NCBI RefSeq assembly: GCF_900094705.1
Contig: NZ_FMAR01000012.1
Span: 62,001 to 126,000 of the forward strand
Direction of reading: 5' to 3'
DNA: 64,000 nucleotides
Origin: Chitinophaga costaii
Lineage (GTDB): Bacteria > Bacteroidota > Bacteroidia > Chitinophagales > Chitinophagaceae
Shown: piece by piece, positions 62,771 through 64,000 of the stretch
Numbering within the stretch: the first letter of the stretch is position 1
How the letters are laid out: each line of letters opens with the position of its first letter
Translations under genes and position numbers: made by a program
The notes under the pieces: model-generated
Database searches by the model: none
What the model was told of the DNA's origin: nothing
Seen by the model: only the letters and a program-made list of their open reading frames with translations

Positions 62771-63094
62771 TTACTGCTTTTCGTTCACGATAAAAAGGTC
62801 TTCGTTGTCCTTTTTAAAGTGGTATTTCTCCCGGGCAAACTTCTCCAGGGCGGCTGGGCTGCCTAACAATTCCTGGCCATCTTTCTTAGTTTGCTCAATT
62901 TCTTTGATATAAAATGTCTTTTGCGATTCGCGTTTGCTTAATTCCTGGCTTAAGTGGAAACTGTTCAGCAGGTTTTGCTCGTCGAAGAAGGCTACCCACA
63001 GCACAAACGCCACAGTGGTAAGCAGGTATTTATTACGCAGGTAGGGCGGTAGTTTAAACTTGGGTGATGGCGTGGCGGTGGCTTGTTCTTCCAT
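62771..63094 (-). CDS. FtsB/DivIC-like septum-formation initiator family protein
   Basis: The 107-residue protein has a short Pro-rich cytoplasmic part, one membrane span (YLLTTVAFVLWVAFFDE, about residues 23-40) and an extracytoplasmic coiled coil with heptads (LSQELSKRESQKTFYIKEIEQTKKD), ending in EKFAREKYHFKKDNEDLFIV. The final part is the family hallmark. FtsB/DivIC takes part in the FtsQLB complex of the divisome. The gene lies directly after enolase on the same strand, an order common in bacteria, and a terminator stands between them. Confidence 0.88.
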   Translation of the reverse strand: MEEQATATPSPKFKLPPYLRNKYLLTTVAFVLWVAFFDEQNLLNSFHLSQELSKRESQKTFYIKEIEQTKKDGQELLGSPAALEKFAREKYHFKKDNEDLFIVNEKQ

Positions 63095-63108
63095 AAAAAA
63101 CAGCTTTA

Positions 63109-63148
63109 AAAAACGCCGGGCACTAACTCGGAAGTCAGTACCCGGCGG
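63109..63148 (-). terminator. terminator after enolase
   Basis: On the minus strand CGCCGGGTACTGAC and GTTAGTGCCCGGCG pair with few mismatches and are followed by six T residues. It lies 42 bases beyond the enolase stop, before the FtsB-like gene. Confidence 0.82.
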
Positions 63149-63189
63149 TATGTTTACCTGCTGCTTAACCAGCAGAAATGGTCATTGAC

Positions 63190-64000
63190 TTACTTGCCAA
63201 ATTTAATAGTATTTCCCGGATAATAGGCCACTTCGCCCAATTCTTCTTCGATGCGTATCAGTTGGTTGTACTTGGCGATACGGTCGGTACGGGAAGCAGA
63301 GCCGGTCTTTATCTGTCCGCAGTTCAGGGCCACTGCCAGGTCGGAGATGGTGGTATCTTCTGTTTCGCCGCTACGGTGGCTCATTACGGAGGTATAGCCG
63401 GCTTTATGGGCCATGTTTACCGCGTTGATGGTTTCCGTTACGGTACCAATCTGGTTCACTTTCACCAGGATAGAATTGGCAATACCCTTATCAATCCCTT
63501 CTTTGAGGCGGGTTACATTGGTTACGAACAGATCGTCGCCTACCAATTGTACTTTATGGCCGATGGTCTCGGTCAGTTTTTTCCAGCCTGCCCAGTCGTC
63601 TTCTGCCATACCATCTTCAATGGAGATAATAGGATATTTGTTTACCCATTCTGTCCAGTAGGCTACCATTTCATCGCTGGTCAGCACTTTGCCGGAAGAT
63701 TTGTAGAATTTGTATGTTTTGTCGGCGTCGTTATACATCTCGCTGCTGGCGGCGTCCAGGGCAATACCGATCTGGGAGCCTGCTTTGTAACCGGCTGCTT
63801 CGATAGCGGCCAGTACAGTTTCGATGGCTTCTTCGTTACTTTGAATTTCGGGGGCGAAACCGCCTTCGTCACCTACGTTGGTGCTATAGCCTTTCTTTTT
63901 CAGCACAGTTTTCAGGTGGTGGAAAATTTCCACGCCCCAGCGCAGGCCTTCTGAGAAAGAGGAGGCACCGATGGGTACGATCATAAATTCCTGGTAATCG
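63190..64000 (-). CDS. eno: enolase, C-terminal part (5' end outside window)
   Basis: The frame stays open to the window edge, so only the C-terminal two thirds are present. The text before Met at 63984 already reads DYQEF, as in the QEFM-I-x-P-x-G-A segment of enolases. Later motifs are [12 protein letters not shown] (metal ligand), [22 protein letters not shown] (catalytic lysine), and [19 protein letters not shown]. Enolase converts 2-phosphoglycerate to phosphoenolpyruvate in glycolysis. A terminator follows the stop and the FtsB-like gene lies next, a familiar order. Confidence 0.96.
   Translation of the reverse strand, partial: DYQEFMIVPIGASSFSEGLRWGVEIFHHLKTVLKKKGYSTNVGDEGGFAPEIQSNEEAIETVLAAIEAAGYKAGSQIGIALDAASSEMYNDADKTYKFYKSSGKVLTSDEMVAYWTEWVNKYPIISIEDGMAEDDWAGWKKLTETIGHKVQLVGDDLFVTNVTRLKEGIDKGIANSILVKVNQIGTVTETINAVNMAHKAGYTSVMSHRSGETEDTTISDLAVALNCGQIKTGSASRTDRIAKYNQLIRIEEELGEVAYYPGNTIKFGK

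Overview
The window reads as chromosomal DNA of a Bacteroidota bacterium, most likely in or near the Chitinophagales. The signs are promoter -7 boxes of the TAnnTTTG type, lipoproteins with Bacteroidota lipoboxes, a RemB/Wzi-like outer-membrane barrel, a BtuB plus BtuG-like vitamin B12 uptake pair, DUF1015 near serC, a KorA-type 2-oxoacid oxidoreductase and kynureninase. No phage, insertion sequence, integrase or CRISPR array was recognised.

Bases 1-11.4 kb are the end of an exopolysaccharide locus. It holds two GT4 and two GT2 glycosyltransferases, a Wzy-like polymerase, a secreted TIM-barrel hydrolase-like protein, a convergent Asp-box (sialidase-fold) lipoprotein, the GDP-fucose pair gmd-fcl and a Wzi/RemB-like barrel. 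From 11.6 to 14.3 kb there is an ABC-F ATPase, a small exported protein and tRNA-Arg(CCG). From 14.4 to 23.3 kb, on the minus strand, lies a cobalamin locus: a DUF6580 membrane protein, a cobalamin riboswitch, btuB, a btuG-like beta-propeller lipoprotein, a BtuF-like binding protein without a clear signal peptide, then cobU-cobT-cobS-cobC and marC. Terminator-like hairpins punctuate this locus. From 23.4 to 28.3 kb there are housekeeping and small genes, including an ohrR-ohr peroxide module with a palindromic operator.

From 28.3 to 37.7 kb an A+T-richer accessory block ends at tRNA-Arg(CCT). It contains a broken Crp/Fnr regulator, a multiply frameshifted acyltransferase, a second acyltransferase with a disrupted N-terminus, a compact intact operon resembling ptmE-ptmB-ptmF-ptmA of nonulosonic (legionaminic-type) acid metabolism but with no synthase genes, one intact acyltransferase, and a serine O-acetyltransferase-like gene with a single internal stop. 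This looks like a decaying surface-glycan island. A further relic, a shortened paaN, lies at 40.5-41.3 kb.

From 37.7 to 64 kb the content is mostly core: acyl-CoA synthetase, YceI lipoprotein, TPR protein, DUF1015, MacB-like permease, serC, zinc phospholipase C-like protein, GAPDH, GlxA-type regulator, DUF502, kynureninase, korA, Gfo/Idh oxidoreductase, NupG-like transporter, endonuclease III, an FtsB-like protein and the C-terminal part of enolase. The most unusual gene is at 54.0-55.5 kb. It encodes a long Gly/Arg/Tyr/Asn-rich repeat tract, resembling eukaryotic RGG/FG-type disordered regions, fused to a 2H (2'-5' RNA ligase-like) phosphoesterase, and sits 9 bp after kynU.
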